A stretch of 64,000 nucleotides of DNA from Planctomycetaceae bacterium (GTDB taxonomy: Bacteria > Planctomycetota > Planctomycetia > Planctomycetales > Planctomycetaceae). The notes under the pieces are model-generated. The model worked only from the letters and a program-made list of their open reading frames with translations. It had not been told where the DNA came from and did not search any database. The position numbers and the translations under genes are program-made. The DNA lies in contig JAKFWA010000025.1 in the NCBI GenBank assembly GCA_021732995.1, forward strand, positions 1 to 64,000, given 5' to 3'. Shown here piece by piece: positions 62,726-64,000 of this stretch (position 1 is the first letter of the stretch; the number at the start of each line of letters is the position of its first letter).

Positions 62726-63613
62726 CTACTTCCAGGCGAAGTTCTGCCCGGTGAGAACTTCAAACGCCTCGATGTATTTGGCCCGAGTTTTGGTGATGGT
62801 GTCCGCAGGCATGCTGGGGGGCGGGCTGTTCTTGTCCCAACCGGTCGTCTCCAGCCAGTCGCGGACGAACTGTTTGTCATACGAGAACGGGCTGGTGCCC
62901 GGTTGGTACCGATCAGCCGGCCAGAACCGCGAGCTGTCGGGCGTCAGCACTTCGTCGACCAGCAGGATCTCGCCATCGCGCGTCCCGAATTCGAACTTCG
63001 TGTCAGCGATAATGATGCCCTTCGTCCGGGCGAAGTCGGCAGCTTGTTCATAGATCTTCAGGCTGCGGTCGCGCAGTTGTTCCGCGGTGGGTCGACCGAT
63101 CGCCGCGACCATCTGGTCGAACGAAATGTTCTCGTCGTGTCCCGTCACGGCCTTGGTGGCGGGAGTGAAAATCGGCTGCGGCAGCTTGTCGGCTTGCCGC
63201 AGGCCCGTCGGCAAAGGAATTCCGCAGACCGTGCCGCTCTGCTGATATTCCTTCCAGCCAGACCCGACCAGATAGCCGCGCACGACGCATTCCACCGGCA
63301 GGACCTGTGCTTTCTCGACGACCATGCTGCGGCCCTGGAGCGACTCAACATCGGTCCCTGCTGGCAGCCGCAGAGTGGTCGGATCCATGCTCAGCAGGTG
63401 ATTCCGCACGCCCAGCAGGTCGAACCAGAACTTGCTGATTTGCGTGAGAACTCGGCCCTTATCCGGAATTCCGTTGGGCAAAACCCAGTCGAACGCGCTG
63501 ATGCGGTCTGACGCCACAAAGAGCAGACGATCACCAAAGTCATAGACATCGCGGACCTTGCCCTGACGGGCCGTCATACCGGGTAAAACGCTGGAAAGCA
63601 GTGCTGTCGACAT
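62726..63613 (-). CDS. purC: SAICAR synthase
   Basis: 295 residues from the ATG at 63613; the frame is open nine codons further. It joins CAIR and aspartate with ATP in purine synthesis. Visible are [29 protein letters not shown] near residues 13-41, [26 protein letters not shown] near 100, [13 protein letters not shown] near 147 and [14 protein letters not shown] near 215. The form is the single-domain type of about 300 residues, longer than the 237-residue E. coli PurC and like yeast Ade1. Convergent with the DUF1501 gene, 3 bp apart. Confidence 0.95.
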   Translation of the reverse strand: MSTALLSSVLPGMTARQGKVRDVYDFGDRLLFVASDRISAFDWVLPNGIPDKGRVLTQISKFWFDLLGVRNHLLSMDPTTLRLPAGTDVESLQGRSMVVEKAQVLPVECVVRGYLVGSGWKEYQQSGTVCGIPLPTGLRQADKLPQPIFTPATKAVTGHDENISFDQMVAAIGRPTAEQLRDRSLKIYEQAADFARTKGIIIADTKFEFGTRDGEILLVDEVLTPDSSRFWPADRYQPGTSPFSYDKQFVRDWLETTGWDKNSPPPSMPADTITKTRAKYIEAFEVLTGQNFAWK

Positions 63614-63854
63614 GCGGAGATTCTCAGTGCGGACGGACAAGCGGAAATCGCGGCCCCAGCGGGCTGACTCTGGCGGCAGTCTAGACCTGCCGACCTTCGT
63701 TGAACAACGTTCTCGCCAGAACTAGACTCGCCGGACATTTCTCAAAAATTTGACGGCATTCACAGCATCGAAGCACATCCAACAGGCTGTCGAGTTCGCG
63801 CTCTTGAGCACGCCTCGAACGGTTCTGCCTAGAGCAGCAGATTGAGGTCAGCGA

Positions 63855-64000
63855 ATGGGGGTCATGCGATTTAGAGTCACTTCGCCGGAACAGCTCGAGC
63901 TGGCGACCGACATTCAGCAGGCCTTCATGAGTGGCTTTGACGGTCGCGTGTTTCCCTCTCGAGTTGAGTTCGATGGAGAAGTGATTTCGATTCGCCGGTC
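63855..64000 (+). CDS. Start of an unidentified gene (cut by window edge)
   Basis: Open from the ATG at 63855 (GAGG upstream at 63844-63847) to the window end, 48 codons visible: MGVMRFRVTSPEQLELATD and, later, AFMSGFDGRVFPSRVEFDGE. A second ATG at 63864 may be the start. The readable part has regular codon use and a mixed hydrophobic/charged pattern consistent with a real gene. No family can be named from so little. Confidence 0.55.
   Translation, partial: MGVMRFRVTSPEQLELATDIQQAFMSGFDGRVFPSRVEFDGEVISIRR

Noticed and set aside
1-64000. tRNA, rRNA, prophage or insertion sequence
   Set aside because: No cloverleaf-like segment, rRNA-like conserved core, integrase or transposase text was recognised on either strand.

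Overview
The window is chromosomal DNA of a planctomycete. The evidence is the set of families that are abundant in, or nearly restricted to, Planctomycetes: DUF1501 proteins with twin-arginine leaders (left edge and 61319-62722), cytochrome-c/DUF1549/DUF1553 proteins (8100-11474 and 17443-19971), a DUF1559 pseudopilin (40355-41170), a BBP7-like outer-membrane protein (50216-52054) and a giant secreted repeat protein with an FExRLVL-type N-terminus (29747-36520). Base composition is moderately GC-rich throughout. I see no prophage, IS element, CRISPR array, tRNA or rRNA, and no obvious horizontally acquired island. Genus cannot be fixed by reading alone.

Layout. 1-7.1 kb: a cut DUF1501 gene, then the arginine genes argB, argD and argF on +, ending in a perfect hairpin that also ends clpX arriving on -. 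7.2-15.7 kb: a small SHOCT-like membrane protein, a large PSD1-type cytochrome protein with PA14 insert, hisF, a PilT-like ATPase and a porin whose leader carries two stacked hairpins. 15.7-22.4 kb: a leftward run of three exported proteins (PPC-domain protein, DUF1549/DUF1553 protein, CocE/NonD-type hydrolase) divergent from an ECF sigma factor. 22.9-29.4 kb: membrane, CBS, D-glutamate-cyclase-like, cyclase-family, cupin and lipoprotein genes. 29.7-36.5 kb: one 2,257-residue secreted protein combining SdrD-B-like, P-domain, lysyl-oxidase-like, EF-hand and RTX-type repeats. 37.4-43.5 kb: a membrane AAA ATPase, an A24 prepilin-peptidase homologue without its catalytic aspartates, a DUF1559 pseudopilin, a BlaI repressor with an M56 protease (BlaR1-type), and a lipid/isoprenylcysteine-methyltransferase-like protein. 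43.5-50.2 kb: a lipase-like hydrolase, a membrane protein, an ECF sigma/anti-sigma/PDZ operon interrupted by palindromic repeats, and a GT39-like protein. 50.2-64 kb: BBP7 protein, two oxidoreductases, a secreted protein, priA, a lipoprotein, a GT4 glycosyltransferase, thpR, bpt, a second DUF1501 protein, purC and a cut gene.

Most noteworthy. (a) Exact TACTA-N6-TAGTA palindromes, the geometry of the classical BlaI/MecI operator, lie before the pseudopilin gene (with a second overlapping near-copy) and before the methyltransferase gene, on either side of the blaI-like/M56 pair. This suggests a self-contained proteolysis-triggered regulon whose sensor has no penicillin-binding domain. (b) The giant repeat protein has a lysyl-oxidase-like domain retaining the three copper histidines and the Lys/Tyr pair that forms the quinone cofactor. 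(c) The A24 homologue has Glu and Cys in place of the two catalytic Asp. (d) Several short palindromic repeat families are dispersed in the intergenic DNA, one of them inside the sigma/anti-sigma operon.
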